Counted from the first letter of the stretch, positions 16,443 through 25,808 are shown. The stretch: DNA of 39,694 bases from Paludibacter sp. (GCA_028692715.1 JAQUWU010000043.1:1-39694), one strand, 5' to 3'. Translations and numbers: made by a program. The notes: a model not told the origin generated them from the sequence alone.

Positions 16443-18215
16443 TTATTCGTGCCAATCTCCGTTTATCTTGATAATATCAATTAATTTTTCCACTGCCTCA
16501 TCTTCAGGAATGTTACGTTCCATGCATTCTTTTTTCTTATACAGGCTCACTTTTCCACGTCCGGCACCCACATAACCATAGTCAGCATCTGCCATTTCGC
16601 CTATTCCGTTTACAATACAACCCATAATACCAATTTTCAACCCTGTCAAATGTGAAGTGCGTGCTTTTACTTTGGCAACTACTGTTTGAAGATTGAACAT
16701 GGTACGACCGCAACTCGGACAGGAAATAAATTCTGTTTTGGTTGTTCTTACACGTGATGCTTGAAGAATTCCAAAAGCAACAGAATTGACCGCTTCAGAA
16801 GAAATAACTCCTTCATTTTCAAGCAAAATTCCATCTCCAAATCCATCAATAAATAGTATTCCTAAATCTGCTGCAGATTTTATCTGTAAATATTGTAACT
16901 CATTTTCTGAATATTTTCGACAAAGAATCACCGGCGTATTACAATCTTCATTTAAAAGAGTATGGAAAAATGCTCTTTGTTCACCAACACTGTTCTGATG
17001 ATTCGTTTCGAGTAGAATAACTATATTATTATTTTGCTTTAAAGCATCGATTGTATTTGTAGTAAGATCAGAAAACTGCATTCTTACAAAATTAATTTCA
17101 AAATTGATTTTTGCAATATCAGAAGCTGTATATATGCCGTATTTTTTACCATCAGCGCTTATTATTGTATTCCCTTCCAATATATAATCCGGAACAATAG
17201 CATGATTCCCTTTCGAAGAAACTATAATAGGAACATTTTCGCCTCCGATATTTCCCACTTTTTGGCTTTTTCGTCTACTGTATTCAAAACGAGAATATTT
17301 TGGACTTTCCATTGCTTTTATTGGAATATGATTTTTCTTTTCCGAAATATATTTTACCAATAATGCTGCCACAGGAATTTCTGCTTCCGGTTCTTCGCTC
17401 AACGAAACACGTATGGTATCACCAATTCCATCATTAAGTAATGCTCCAATGCCCACTGCCGATTTAATTCTTCCATCTTCTCCATCACCGGCTTCGGTCA
17501 CTCCTAAATGTAAAGGATAATGCATATCAACTTTTTCCATCGCTTGCACCAATAATCTAACCGTTTGCACCATCATGACTGTATTGGAAGTCTTCATTGA
17601 AATGATCAAATTATGGAAATTTTCTTCGTGACATATTTTTAAAAATTCCATACATGATTCCACCATACCAAGAGAAGTATCTCCAAATCTGTTCATCATT
17701 CTTTCGCTTAATGACCCATGATTTACGCCAATTCTTATGGCGGTGTTATGTTCTTTACAGATATTTAAAAAAGGAATAAATCGAGCTCTCACTTTCTGGT
17801 ATTCAGTTTCGAACTCTTCATCGGTATAATCCGAATTATCACCAATTTTAATACTTCCCACATAATTCCCGGGGTTTATCCGTACTTTTTCCACTTTAGT
17901 AGCTGCCACATCAGCTGCATTTGCATTAAAATGAATGTCGGCAACTAATGGTACATTGCAGTTTTGTGCCCGCAAAGCGGCATGAATTTTTCCAGCACTT
18001 TCGGCCTCTCTTATTCCCTGAGTTGTAAATCTGACAAGTTCGCCTCCGGCTTCAACGATACGTAAACATTGAGCTACAGAATTTGCAATATCGTTTGTAT
18101 CGGTACTTGCCATGGATTGTATGCGAACCGGTTGATCACCTCCTAGTAATAATTCTCCGATACAAATTTCATCGGATGGTTTGCGACTATAATTGAATTG
18201 GTTTAATTTCCACAT
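16443..18215 (-). CDS. ispG: 4-hydroxy-3-methylbut-2-enyl diphosphate synthase (long form)
   Basis: A 590-residue IspG/GcpE, the sixth enzyme of the MEP isoprenoid pathway, converting MEcPP to HMBPP with a [4Fe-4S] cluster. The N-terminal TIM barrel has GGDQPVRIQSMASTDTNDI (about 25-43), LVADIHFN, RINPGNYVG and IGVNHGSLS. The C-terminal reductase-like domain carries the cluster cysteines C499 and C502 (SCPSCGRTMFNLQ) and C533 (MGCIVNGIGEMADADYGYVG). It is longer than the roughly 370-residue E. coli enzyme. About 200 extra residues between barrel and cluster domain (roughly 280-480) are the insert also seen in plant, Chlamydia and other Bacteroidota enzymes. It supplies isoprenoids for the menaquinone side chain. 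Confidence 0.96.
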   Translation of the reverse strand: MWKLNQFNYSRKPSDEICIGELLLGGDQPVRIQSMASTDTNDIANSVAQCLRIVEAGGELVRFTTQGIREAESAGKIHAALRAQNCNVPLVADIHFNANAADVAATKVEKVRINPGNYVGSIKIGDNSDYTDEEFETEYQKVRARFIPFLNICKEHNTAIRIGVNHGSLSERMMNRFGDTSLGMVESCMEFLKICHEENFHNLIISMKTSNTVMMVQTVRLLVQAMEKVDMHYPLHLGVTEAGDGEDGRIKSAVGIGALLNDGIGDTIRVSLSEEPEAEIPVAALLVKYISEKKNHIPIKAMESPKYSRFEYSRRKSQKVGNIGGENVPIIVSSKGNHAIVPDYILEGNTIISADGKKYGIYTASDIAKINFEINFVRMQFSDLTTNTIDALKQNNNIVILLETNHQNSVGEQRAFFHTLLNEDCNTPVILCRKYSENELQYLQIKSAADLGILFIDGFGDGILLENEGVISSEAVNSVAFGILQASRVRTTKTEFISCPSCGRTMFNLQTVVAKVKARTSHLTGLKIGIMGCIVNGIGEMADADYGYVGAGRGKVSLYKKKECMERNIPEDEAVEKLIDIIKINGDWHE

Positions 18216-18288
18216 AATTATATTGTTATTGAAAAACTTAAATTTTAAAGTTAGAATGTTTTTGTATTTATGTTTAATTCTTAAAATA

Positions 18289-18319
18289 CAAAATTACACA
18301 TTTTAGAGTATGTAACGAA
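18289..18319 (-). promoter_or_regulatory. Promoter of ispG
   Basis: On the minus strand TTCG (18319-18316), 19 bp, then TAATTTTG (18296-18289). The -7 box is perfect and the -33 box has one mismatch. The predicted leader is about 68 nt. Confidence 0.7.
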
Positions 18320-18508
18320 ATTGAATCAAAAAAGTTATTTAAAAAAATAGAATAAATCTCTATTTTCTTTTATTTTGAATTGAAACCTTTTCTACTTCTA
18401 AAAAGAAAATCTCCATAAAGAATTTTCATATAATACTATATATCTGTACATTACAAATTCAAAATAAAGAAATCAAATGTTTTCTGAACAATAATTCTTA
18501 TTATTTAG

Positions 18509-18517
18509 TAATTTTGC
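18509..18517 (+). promoter_or_regulatory. -7 element of the hyf-like operon promoter
   Basis: TAATTTTGC matches TAnnTTTG plus C. Transcription would begin near 18521, only about 7 nt before the ATG at 18528 and about 19 nt before the ATG at 18540, which favours the second start. The -33 region around 18481-18490 shows no clear TTTG. Confidence 0.55.
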
Positions 18518-18539
18518 AGTTTAATAAATGAAATTTTGC

Positions 18540-20537
18540 ATGTTAGAGTTGATTTATCTGAGTTGGTTAATAGCGTTTTTTGCCATTGTCGCAGTTTTTT
18601 TTGTTTCGGTTAAAATTAAAGCCAATACGGCTGTAATTGCTGTTGTTGCTAATTCGATAGTAACAAGCTGGTTAGCGATACTAGCTCTGACAGGACAGGT
18701 GATAAGTTTTACTTTCAACGGTGGAGAAATAATGGGTGATATCATCATACGCGTTGATGAACTATCTGCCTGGTTTATACTTATTATCAACTTCACTTGT
18801 ATTACAGGCGTTTTTTATGGTTCCGGCTATTTAAAAGCCTATGACAATTCCGCAAAAAAACTCAGTTTACATTGGATCTTGTATATTCTTTTTCAATTTT
18901 CAATGATTTGGGTTTGTATGATTCAAAATGGTTTTGTATTTCTTATTGCATGGGAAGTCATGTCATTATCTTCTATGATGCTCGTTATTTTCGATGCACA
19001 TAAGCCCAAAACCTTGAAGGCAGGAATAAATTATCTGGTTCAAATGCATATCAGCGTGGTGTTTCTGACCATCGGCTTTATCTGGGTTTATTTTAAAACC
19101 GGATCCTTCAGTCTTGATGCTTTTACTACTTACTTCGGATCAAATAGTAATATCTGGCTGTTTTTGATATTCTTTGTTGGATTTGGACTGAAAGCCGGAT
19201 TTATTCCTCTTCACAGTTGGTTGCCTCATGCACATCCTGCTGCCCCTTCGCATGTTTCGGGTGTCATGTCCGGCGTAATTGTAAAACTTGGGATTTACGG
19301 AATTATCAGAGTAGCTTCTTATCTTAAAAGCGACTACCTAATTTTAGGCGAAATAATAATTACAATTTCCATCCTGTCCGGTTTGTATGGCATCTTAAAT
19401 GCAGCCGTACATCGTGATTTCAAGAAAATGCTGGCATATTGCACTATCGAGAATATTGGAATAATTGGAATTGGGATTGGGATTGGTCTAATCGGTATCG
19501 GAAATGGCATTCCGATATTATATTATTTGGGATTCGGTGGAGCTTTATTGCATGTGCTTAATCATTCACTTTTCAAATCGTTATTGTTCTATTCCGCAGG
19601 ATCGGTTTACCAACAAACCCATACACGCAACATGGAAAAACTGGGCGGATTGATTAAAAGTATGCCGCGTACTGCCATTCTTTTTTTAATCGGTGCTATT
19701 GCTATTGGCGGAATGCCTCCTTTCAACGGATTTATTTCTGAATTTCTTATATATTGTGGATTGATAAAAGGAATTCAATTGCAGGATATAGGGCAAATAA
19801 TTCTAATGGTATTAACTTTAGCAGGTATGAGTGTTATCGGAGGACTTTCGATACTGACATTTACCAAGACTTTCGGTACCATTTTTTTAGGAAATCAACG
19901 ACAACCCTTAGCACATAAACCCCACGAGGTGTCTTCACTGATGCTGATTCCGCAATATGTAATTGTTGTGGCTATGATTAGTGTTGCCATTGTTCCTCAA
20001 TTTTATCTTCAAATTATCGGCAATATACTTTCAGTGCTAACCAAAAGTGTCGTTATTCAGCAACCGATTGAATTTGCCGGTTACATATCTATTATGCAAA
20101 GTATCAGTTTATATTCTTTGCTGTTTATTAGCACAATAGCCATCTTTTGGGGAATTAGAGCGTGGGTAATACGTGGAAAGTCACAAATTGTGGGCGCCAC
20201 CTGGGGCTGTGGTTATACTGCCGGAACCAGCAAAATACAATATACAGCCAAATCATTTTCCAAATCGTTGAGCAAAACATTCAACTTTATCGTTATTGAA
20301 CGAAAACAATACGATGAATTGCAGGCGGGTGAAATTTTTCCAAAAGAAAAGAAATACACCTCCCATTATCATGATTTTTTTGAGTTTCGATTTATACATG
20401 TTGTAACCAATCGACTAATCTATTCAGCCAATTATTTCAAATTTATTCAAAACGGACGCATACAATCTTATGTACTCTATGGCGTTATTTTTATTATCGC
20501 TGTTTTTATTCTGACTATTTTTAATATCTTCTTATGA
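18540..20537 (+). CDS. hyfB: HyfB-like antiporter-type membrane subunit (first copy)
   Basis: A 665-residue proton-conducting membrane subunit of the NuoL/M/N-Mrp antiporter family, closest to hydrogenase-4 component B. There are about 14-16 membrane segments. Channel residues are intact: Glu in FLIAWEVMSLSSMML (TM5), Lys in GLKAGFIPLHSWLPHAHPAAPSHVSG with VIVKLGIYG (TM7-8), and DFKKMLAYCTIENIG, LFKSLLFYSAG and GGMPPFNGFISEF. The C-terminal extension has the hyfB-type WGCGYTAGTSKIQYTAKSF segment. The ATG at 18540 is chosen over 18528 because of the promoter position. It overlaps the next gene, a close paralogue, by 4 bp. It probably forms part of an ion-translocating membrane arm. Confidence 0.9.
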   Translation: MLELIYLSWLIAFFAIVAVFFVSVKIKANTAVIAVVANSIVTSWLAILALTGQVISFTFNGGEIMGDIIIRVDELSAWFILIINFTCITGVFYGSGYLKAYDNSAKKLSLHWILYILFQFSMIWVCMIQNGFVFLIAWEVMSLSSMMLVIFDAHKPKTLKAGINYLVQMHISVVFLTIGFIWVYFKTGSFSLDAFTTYFGSNSNIWLFLIFFVGFGLKAGFIPLHSWLPHAHPAAPSHVSGVMSGVIVKLGIYGIIRVASYLKSDYLILGEIIITISILSGLYGILNAAVHRDFKKMLAYCTIENIGIIGIGIGIGLIGIGNGIPILYYLGFGGALLHVLNHSLFKSLLFYSAGSVYQQTHTRNMEKLGGLIKSMPRTAILFLIGAIAIGGMPPFNGFISEFLIYCGLIKGIQLQDIGQIILMVLTLAGMSVIGGLSILTFTKTFGTIFLGNQRQPLAHKPHEVSSLMLIPQYVIVVAMISVAIVPQFYLQIIGNILSVLTKSVVIQQPIEFAGYISIMQSISLYSLLFISTIAIFWGIRAWVIRGKSQIVGATWGCGYTAGTSKIQYTAKSFSKSLSKTFNFIVIERKQYDELQAGEIFPKEKKYTSHYHDFFEFRFIHVVTNRLIYSANYFKFIQNGRIQSYVLYGVIFIIAVFILTIFNIFL

Positions 20538-22561
20538 ACTTCGTTTGGAGCTTTATACTTATTCCACTCATAGCAATATGCCTTATTCCTTTTCTGAAAA
20601 TGAAAGGAAAAGCCATTGCTGTTTATAGTGTTATAAGTTTTATAGCTATCCTTTTCGGTTATTTGGCCATTCAGGCTTTGAGTGGACAAAACTTTCATAT
20701 CACCTTAGCAGGAAGTTATGTCAGTGGTCCCATAAATTTAGAACTGGACTCTCTTTCAGCCTGGTTTATACTGATTATCAATTTTGGATTTATTACCGGC
20801 GGTTTCTACGGTTTGTTTTATATGAAAGCATATATTGATCAGCCAAAGAATTTGAATTTACACGGGATTTTATTTATACTACTTCAAACGTCGTTAATAG
20901 CTTTATGCGTTATACAAAATAGCATCGTTTTTCTTGTTGCCTGGGAAATCATGGCACTTTCAGCATTTCTGACAATTATTTTTGAACATGAAAAAGTGGC
21001 AACTCTCAGAGCCGGTATCAACTTTCTGATACAGGCACATATTTCGATTCTCTTTCTGATGATTGGATTTATCTGGGTGGCGAGTCAAACCGGAAGTTAT
21101 GATTTCAGTGCCATTCACAGTTATTCAATCACACATTCGGAGCCGGTCTCATTGATGCTATTTTTATTCTTTTTTATTGGTTTTGCCATTAAAGCAGGTT
21201 TTGTTCCTTTTCACACCTGGCTACCTTACGCCCATCCAGTTGCACCGGCACATATTTCCGGAATCATGTCCGGAATACTGATTAAAATTGGTATTTTCGG
21301 CATACTTCGGATGCTTTTACTTATTCAGGTAGATTACACCACGGTTGGTGGTATTATTTTAGTTGTTTCAATTATCTCGGGAATTTATGGCGTAATGCTG
21401 GCCATTCTTCAACATAACCTAAAAAAATTACTCGCCTATCATAGCATTGAGAATATTGGAATTATAGGTATCGGAATCGGATTGGGATGCATTGGATTGG
21501 GAATCAACAGTCCAGTGCTTAGTTCATTGGGATTTGCAGGTGCTTTGCTGCACACGCTCAATCACTCACTTTTCAAAACGCTCCTATTTTATACCGCCGG
21601 TAATGTTTATCAGGCAACCCACACGCTTGATATTGAAAAATTGGGCGGAATAGTCAAAAAGATGCCACAGACAAGCATTCTGTTTCTGATTGCAGCTCTT
21701 GCTATTTGCGGATTACCGCCGTTTAATGGTTTTATTTCCGAATTCATTCTTTATACAGGTCTATATCATTGGCTTCAAAACGCCCAAATGGGTTCTTTAA
21801 TCAGTATTATTTTTACGGTTACGGCATTAGCAATGATTGGCGGATTAGCTCTGATGTGTTTTACAAAAGCTTTTGGAGTCGTTTTTCTGGGAAATCCACG
21901 ACATACTTTTCAACACGAGGTTAAAGAAGTGCCGTTCCCTCAATTAATACCTTTATATGTAATTGCTGCATTTATACTGCTTATTGGATTATTTCCCAAG
22001 ATATTTCTGGATATTCTGATACAACCGGTACAACTGTTCACTGGCTTGCAGCAACTTCCTTTTGCAAATTTTCAGGGAAATGATCTCGAAGCGTTGACTT
22101 CAATCAGTCATGCAAGTTGGTATCTGATAGGAATGGTTTTGTTGCTTTTGGGAATTAAAAAATGGGTATTGCATACACGAACAGTAACTGTTTCGCCTAC
22201 CTGGAGTTGCGGATACATGGCTCCAACAGCTAAAATTCAATATACAGCGAGTTCGTTTGTAAAGACTTACAGCAAGTTGTTTGGAATATTTTTTATAATT
22301 CCCAAAAAAGAGACGGAAGTACACGGTATTTTTCCTGCCGAAGCACATCTCGAAACACACCCTTACGATAAAATTGAGAAATGGTTGATTGATTACCCTA
22401 TTGTCAATTTCAAAATTTTTATGGGGCGCTTCCGTTTCTTTCAAAACGGGAGATTGCAATTTTATATTTTGTACGGAATCATCTTTGTTATATCTATTAT
22501 TAGTATTCCACTTTTGTACGACAAAATTATTCAGTTCATTGAATTTTTAAAACAACTTTAA
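20534..22561 (+). CDS. hyfB: HyfB-like antiporter-type membrane subunit (second, tandem copy)
   Basis: A 675-residue paralogue of the preceding protein with the same organisation: LDSLSAWFILIINFGF, FLVAWEIMALSAFLT with the TM5 Glu, AIKAGFVPFHTWLPYAHPVAP with HISGIMSGILIKIGIFG, NLKKLLAYHSIENIG, LFKTLLFYTAG, and GLPPFNGFISEF. The extension WSCGYMAPTAKIQYTASSF again matches HyfB. The two proteins are similar over their whole length, so this is a tandem duplication that has diverged. The ATGA overlap with the first copy indicates translational coupling. Hydrogenase-4 operons normally carry HyfB plus HyfD and HyfF as separate antiporter-like subunits. Here the second HyfB may take the place of HyfD. 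Confidence 0.9.
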   Translation: MNFVWSFILIPLIAICLIPFLKMKGKAIAVYSVISFIAILFGYLAIQALSGQNFHITLAGSYVSGPINLELDSLSAWFILIINFGFITGGFYGLFYMKAYIDQPKNLNLHGILFILLQTSLIALCVIQNSIVFLVAWEIMALSAFLTIIFEHEKVATLRAGINFLIQAHISILFLMIGFIWVASQTGSYDFSAIHSYSITHSEPVSLMLFLFFFIGFAIKAGFVPFHTWLPYAHPVAPAHISGIMSGILIKIGIFGILRMLLLIQVDYTTVGGIILVVSIISGIYGVMLAILQHNLKKLLAYHSIENIGIIGIGIGLGCIGLGINSPVLSSLGFAGALLHTLNHSLFKTLLFYTAGNVYQATHTLDIEKLGGIVKKMPQTSILFLIAALAICGLPPFNGFISEFILYTGLYHWLQNAQMGSLISIIFTVTALAMIGGLALMCFTKAFGVVFLGNPRHTFQHEVKEVPFPQLIPLYVIAAFILLIGLFPKIFLDILIQPVQLFTGLQQLPFANFQGNDLEALTSISHASWYLIGMVLLLLGIKKWVLHTRTVTVSPTWSCGYMAPTAKIQYTASSFVKTYSKLFGIFFIIPKKETEVHGIFPAEAHLETHPYDKIEKWLIDYPIVNFKIFMGRFRFFQNGRLQFYILYGIIFVISIISIPLLYDKIIQFIEFLKQL

Positions 22562-22576
22562 AATAATTAATACCTT

Positions 22577-23482
22577 ATGTTGAGCTTAATATTAATCGTT
22601 TTAACAGCAACTTTTTTTACAGGGATTATAATCCGCACCAAAAGTATTGCATCTGGGAGAAAAGGTCCGGGTATATTTCAGCCAGTTAAAGATGTGATTC
22701 GTTTATTCAAAAAAGGGTCCGTGTATAGCGAGACATCCAGTTTTGTATTCCGCATTGCACCAACTATTTACTTTTCATCCGTTTTTGTAGCCATGCTGGT
22801 TGTACCATTCGGGCAATCGAAAGGAATAATCAGCTTTAACGGTGACTTTATTTTCTTTGCTTATGTATTGGGACTGGGCAAGTTCTTCAGTATAATCGGG
22901 GCAATGGATACAGGCAATAGCTTCGAAGGGATGGGAGCAAGTCGCGAAGCACTTTATTCTATGTTCGCAGAGCCCGCATTTTTCATTCTCATGGGCTCAC
23001 TTGCTTTATTAACAGGCTTTACTTCATTTCAGGAGATTTTTTCAGCTTTGCATCTGGGTTCACCAATAAGCTACGCGTTAGCCGTATTGGCTGCATTTGT
23101 TTTTTTAATGATTGCCATGATTGAGAACAGCCGCATGCCGATTGATGACCCTAAAACACATCTAGAACTTACCATGGTGCACGAGGTCATGATTCTCGAC
23201 AACAGCGGATTTGATTTAGGTTTGATATTGACAGCCGGATTTTTAAAATTTGCCATATACGGGACAATTATTTTTAATCTTTTTAATGGAACTATTGCCT
23301 ACGAATATGCTATTCCAATGTTTTTTGCCGTACAACTGTTTTTGGCTTTTACCGTTGGGATGATTGAATCGTTTATGGCTAGGTTCAGACTAAATCAAAA
23401 TGCACAGTTCATCGTGGTTCTTTCGTCAGTTTCATTACTTATATTTTTTGGAGCTTTACTAATCTCTGGGAAATTTATTTAA
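22577..23482 (+). CDS. hyfC: HyfC-like (NuoH-type) membrane subunit
   Basis: A 301-residue membrane protein of the respiratory-chain complex I subunit 1 family (NuoH/HycD/HyfC). This subunit links the soluble arm to the membrane arm. Family segments are GRKGPGIFQPVKDVIRLFKK (residues 28-47), AMDTGNSFEGMGASREALYSMFAEPAF (about 114-140), and ENSRMPIDDPKTHLELTMVHEVM (about 183-205), with the conserved acidic quinone/connection residues. About eight transmembrane helices. It starts 15 bp after hyfB. The sequence looks intact, so the coupling element of the complex is retained although the redox arm is altered. Confidence 0.92.
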   Translation: MLSLILIVLTATFFTGIIIRTKSIASGRKGPGIFQPVKDVIRLFKKGSVYSETSSFVFRIAPTIYFSSVFVAMLVVPFGQSKGIISFNGDFIFFAYVLGLGKFFSIIGAMDTGNSFEGMGASREALYSMFAEPAFFILMGSLALLTGFTSFQEIFSALHLGSPISYALAVLAAFVFLMIAMIENSRMPIDDPKTHLELTMVHEVMILDNSGFDLGLILTAGFLKFAIYGTIIFNLFNGTIAYEYAIPMFFAVQLFLAFTVGMIESFMARFRLNQNAQFIVVLSSVSLLIFFGALLISGKFI

Positions 23483-23483
23483 A

Positions 23484-23558
23484 ATACCTCATTATAAATT
23501 TTTTATTTCTTTGAATCACAGAAATTATTAATTCCTCATTATTAATTTTTAATTTAAA
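23484..23558. repeat. ATT-phased 7-bp periodic leader before hyfE
   Basis: Two blocks of heptamers mostly starting with ATT or ATA (23484-23511, four units; 23524-23558, five units such as ATTATTA, ATTCCTC, ATTTTTA). They are separated by a short unrelated stretch and end 4 bp before the hyfE ATG. The two blocks share CCTCATTAT followed by T-rich units. Very AT-rich, so part of the periodicity could be chance. Confidence 0.45.
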
Positions 23559-23562
23559 TCTT

Positions 23563-24195
23563 ATGTTACACGTACTGCTTATCATCTTTTTGATATCGCT
23601 CTTTTATCTGGCAATTGCCAACCGAATGTCCACTTATGTAAATATGCTGGCTTTACAAGGCGTGCTTCTATTTTTCGTCGCATTTTTAGAATTAAAGCAT
23701 ATCAATACAATAAATTTGATTTTAATTTTGTTGGAAACCATCATTTTTAAATCGGTGGCTGTGCCTGTTTTCTTGAATTATGTATTAAAAAGAAATCACA
23801 TAACCCGCGAAGCAGAGCCTTATGTCCCTAATTTTGTATCATTAATCATTACAACGATTATTGTTGTTACCACCATTATACTTTCCAATACTATGGACGA
23901 AGGGAATTTAGACAAAATGTTCTTTGTTGTGGCACTTTCAACACTTTTCACCGGACTCTATTTTATTGCATCTCGCCGAAAAATAATTACACATGTGATG
24001 GGTTATCTAATCATTGAAAACGGAGTGTTTGTATTATCGCTGGCTGTTGGTAACGAAATGCCGATGTTAGTGAATTTAGGAATTATGTTGGATATTTTTG
24101 CCAGTGTCCTTATTCTCGGCGTTTTCTTAAATAAAATCGGAGATGTATTTAAAGATATTGATGTAAATCAACTTACTAATTTAAAAGACTACTAA
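23563..24195 (+). CDS. hyfE: HyfE-like membrane subunit (NuoK-like)
   Basis: A 210-residue hydrophobic protein with about six or seven membrane segments, matching hydrogenase-4 component E. HyfE proteins carry a NuoK-like region. Here two acidic residues lie within membrane segments, in ILILLETIIFKSVAVPVFLNYVL (about 55-77) and YLIIENGVFVLSLAVG (about 148-163), as expected for a NuoK-type proton path. It sits at the HyfE position between hyfC and hyfF. The stop codon lies within the start of a REP-like repeat arm (CTAACCCCT). Confidence 0.85.
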   Translation: MLHVLLIIFLISLFYLAIANRMSTYVNMLALQGVLLFFVAFLELKHINTINLILILLETIIFKSVAVPVFLNYVLKRNHITREAEPYVPNFVSLIITTIIVVTTIILSNTMDEGNLDKMFFVVALSTLFTGLYFIASRRKIITHVMGYLIIENGVFVLSLAVGNEMPMLVNLGIMLDIFASVLILGVFLNKIGDVFKDIDVNQLTNLKDY

Positions 24196-24293
24196 CCCCT
24201 AGCCCCTAAAGGGGAATAAGACTAAGTATTTGAAAGAATAAAAAAATATACAAAATAAAACTAACCCAGTCCCCCTTTAGGGGTTAGGGGTAA
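24192..24293. repeat. REP-like inverted pair in the hyfE-hyfF spacer
   Basis: Left arm 24192-24217 and right arm 24270-24293 are near-perfect reverse complements, each with the CCCCTAAAGGGG-type core plus a flanking TAACCCC. They are separated by about 52 bp, the same spacing as the pair after menD. The left arm contains the hyfE stop codon. The right arm ends 11 bp before the hyfF ATG. Confidence 0.85.
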
Positions 24294-24304
24294 TACAACA
24301 ATTT

Positions 24305-25735
24305 ATGATATTAATATATTTAATAGGATCAATTTTAATTGGAGCGGGAGTCTTTTTCAATCGGGGAAAAAAGATAAATTACGGCTTGGTCAGCTTGTAT
24401 CTTATTTTACAAGTCGTTTTTACGGTTTATGCTTGTTGGCATTACAATCAGACAGCATCGACCTACTTTACATTCGATTCGTTGGGAATTATCATGCTGC
24501 TCACTGCTACCATTATTTCCATTCCTGCAGCTTTCCACAGTTATGTGTACATCGAAGAAAGTGAAGAAGCCACACCCGAATCGAGAGCCATTTACTTTGG
24601 GGCTTTAATACTCTTAATAACAGCTGTTAGTGCGGCTTATCTTGCAAATCATATTGCAGTGGTTTGGATTTTCGCAGAAGTAACCACGCTGAGTGCTTCA
24701 GCTCTTATCTATCATCACAGGAATAAGTTGGCTTTGGAAGGCACATGGAAATACGTTTTTATCTGTGCCATTAGCATTACTTTTGTTTTTATCGGCATTT
24801 TGTTTTTAAGTCTCTCGTTTGCCAATGTCGGTTCCGACGATTTATCCTATAAAAATTTATTGGCACATAGTTCCTTGTTGAATTCATCGTGGCTACAATT
24901 AGCTTTTTTGTTTATTTTCACCGGATTTACAGTTAAGTTAGGATTATTCCCCATGTTTACTGCCGGTGTTGATGCAAAAGACAAAGCTCCCGGTCCAGCC
25001 GCTGCTTTACTTTCGAGTGTCATCATGTGTATGGGTTTTGTCGGTATTTTCAGAATTTATATCGTTGTTGCCAATACTCCATTACTTCATTGGGCAAGTC
25101 TTGTAGTAGGTATCGCCGCTTTCATATCTTTATTTATTGCAGCGGTTTACATGGTAAAAGTAAAAAATATAAAACGAATGATGGCCTATTCAAGTGTGGA
25201 ACACATGGGTATTGTTATGCTTGGAATTGCTGCCGGTGGAATTGGTTATTATGCCGCAATACTACACATTGTGCTTCATGCATTTGTAAAATCAAGTCTT
25301 TTCTTTCAGTACAATCAAATGTATAAAGTATTTAAGACCAAGAATATTTATCAAATGGGAAATTACTTTAAATACAACACCACGGGTTCTATGGTCGTAC
25401 TTCTGGCTTTTATTAGCGTCACGGCCATGCCCCCTTCGGGAATGTTTGTGAGTGAATTTCTCGTATTTCGTTCCATGTTCGAAGCCAATCAATTGATATT
25501 ATTAATTGCCGTTTTATTGCTCCTGACATTTATTATCTGGGCATTTGCAAAAAACATCTTTAAAATTTTATTCATTCCGGTTGTAAATTTCGATGAGAGT
25601 AAAGTTCCTAGAGTTAGTCCATGGCGTTCAACCTTTCAGTTTATTTTGTTAGGAGGTTCTGCCTATTTGGGATTAAATCCACCAGCAATATTCGTAGACT
25701 TGATTAATAACAGTATTCTGCTTTTACCACATTGA
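24305..25735 (+). CDS. hyfF: HyfF-like antiporter-type membrane subunit
   Basis: A 476-residue NuoL/N-type subunit with about 13-14 membrane segments, matching hydrogenase-4 component F. It has VVWIFAEVTTLSASALIYHH (about 118-137, with the TM5 Glu), EGTWKYVFICAIS, FTVKLGLFPMFTAGVDAKDKAPGPAAALLS (about 201-230), NIKRMMAYSSVEHMGIV, HAFVKSSLFF and MPPSGMFVSEFLVF. Key Glu and Lys residues for ion conduction are retained. With the two HyfB copies this makes three antiporter-type subunits in one operon, implying several ion paths per catalytic cycle. Starts after a REP pair. Confidence 0.92.
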   Translation: MILIYLIGSILIGAGVFFNRGKKINYGLVSLYLILQVVFTVYACWHYNQTASTYFTFDSLGIIMLLTATIISIPAAFHSYVYIEESEEATPESRAIYFGALILLITAVSAAYLANHIAVVWIFAEVTTLSASALIYHHRNKLALEGTWKYVFICAISITFVFIGILFLSLSFANVGSDDLSYKNLLAHSSLLNSSWLQLAFLFIFTGFTVKLGLFPMFTAGVDAKDKAPGPAAALLSSVIMCMGFVGIFRIYIVVANTPLLHWASLVVGIAAFISLFIAAVYMVKVKNIKRMMAYSSVEHMGIVMLGIAAGGIGYYAAILHIVLHAFVKSSLFFQYNQMYKVFKTKNIYQMGNYFKYNTTGSMVVLLAFISVTAMPPSGMFVSEFLVFRSMFEANQLILLIAVLLLLTFIIWAFAKNIFKILFIPVVNFDESKVPRVSPWRSTFQFILLGGSAYLGLNPPAIFVDLINNSILLLPH

Positions 25736-25749
25736 AAAAAAAAAGATTT

Positions 25750-25805
25750 AAGAACCAAGAACCAAGAATCAAGACTCAGAACTCGTAACTAAACACTTGT
25801 AACTA
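25750..25805. repeat. Eight-unit degenerate 7-bp array before hyfG
   Basis: Eight consecutive heptamers: two AAGAACC, then AAGAATC, AAGACTC, AGAACTC, GTAACTA, AACACTT and GTAACTA. The register is exact and the array ends 3 bp before the hyfG ATG. It fills most of the 73-bp hyfF-hyfG spacer after a poly-A stretch. The units drift progressively from one end to the other. Confidence 0.75.
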
Positions 25806-25808
25806 ATT

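Larger units (their letters stand above)
18216..18527. other. Divergent promoter region between ispG and the hyf-like operon
   Basis: A 312-bp AT-rich gap holding a leftward promoter for ispG (18289-18319) and a rightward -7 element for the hyf-like operon (18509-18517). Nothing else is recognised. Confidence 0.6.

Noticed and set aside
25736-25808. Poly-A and AAGAACC stretch as a terminator after hyfF
   Set aside because: No stem can form; it is a periodic spacer in front of hyfG.
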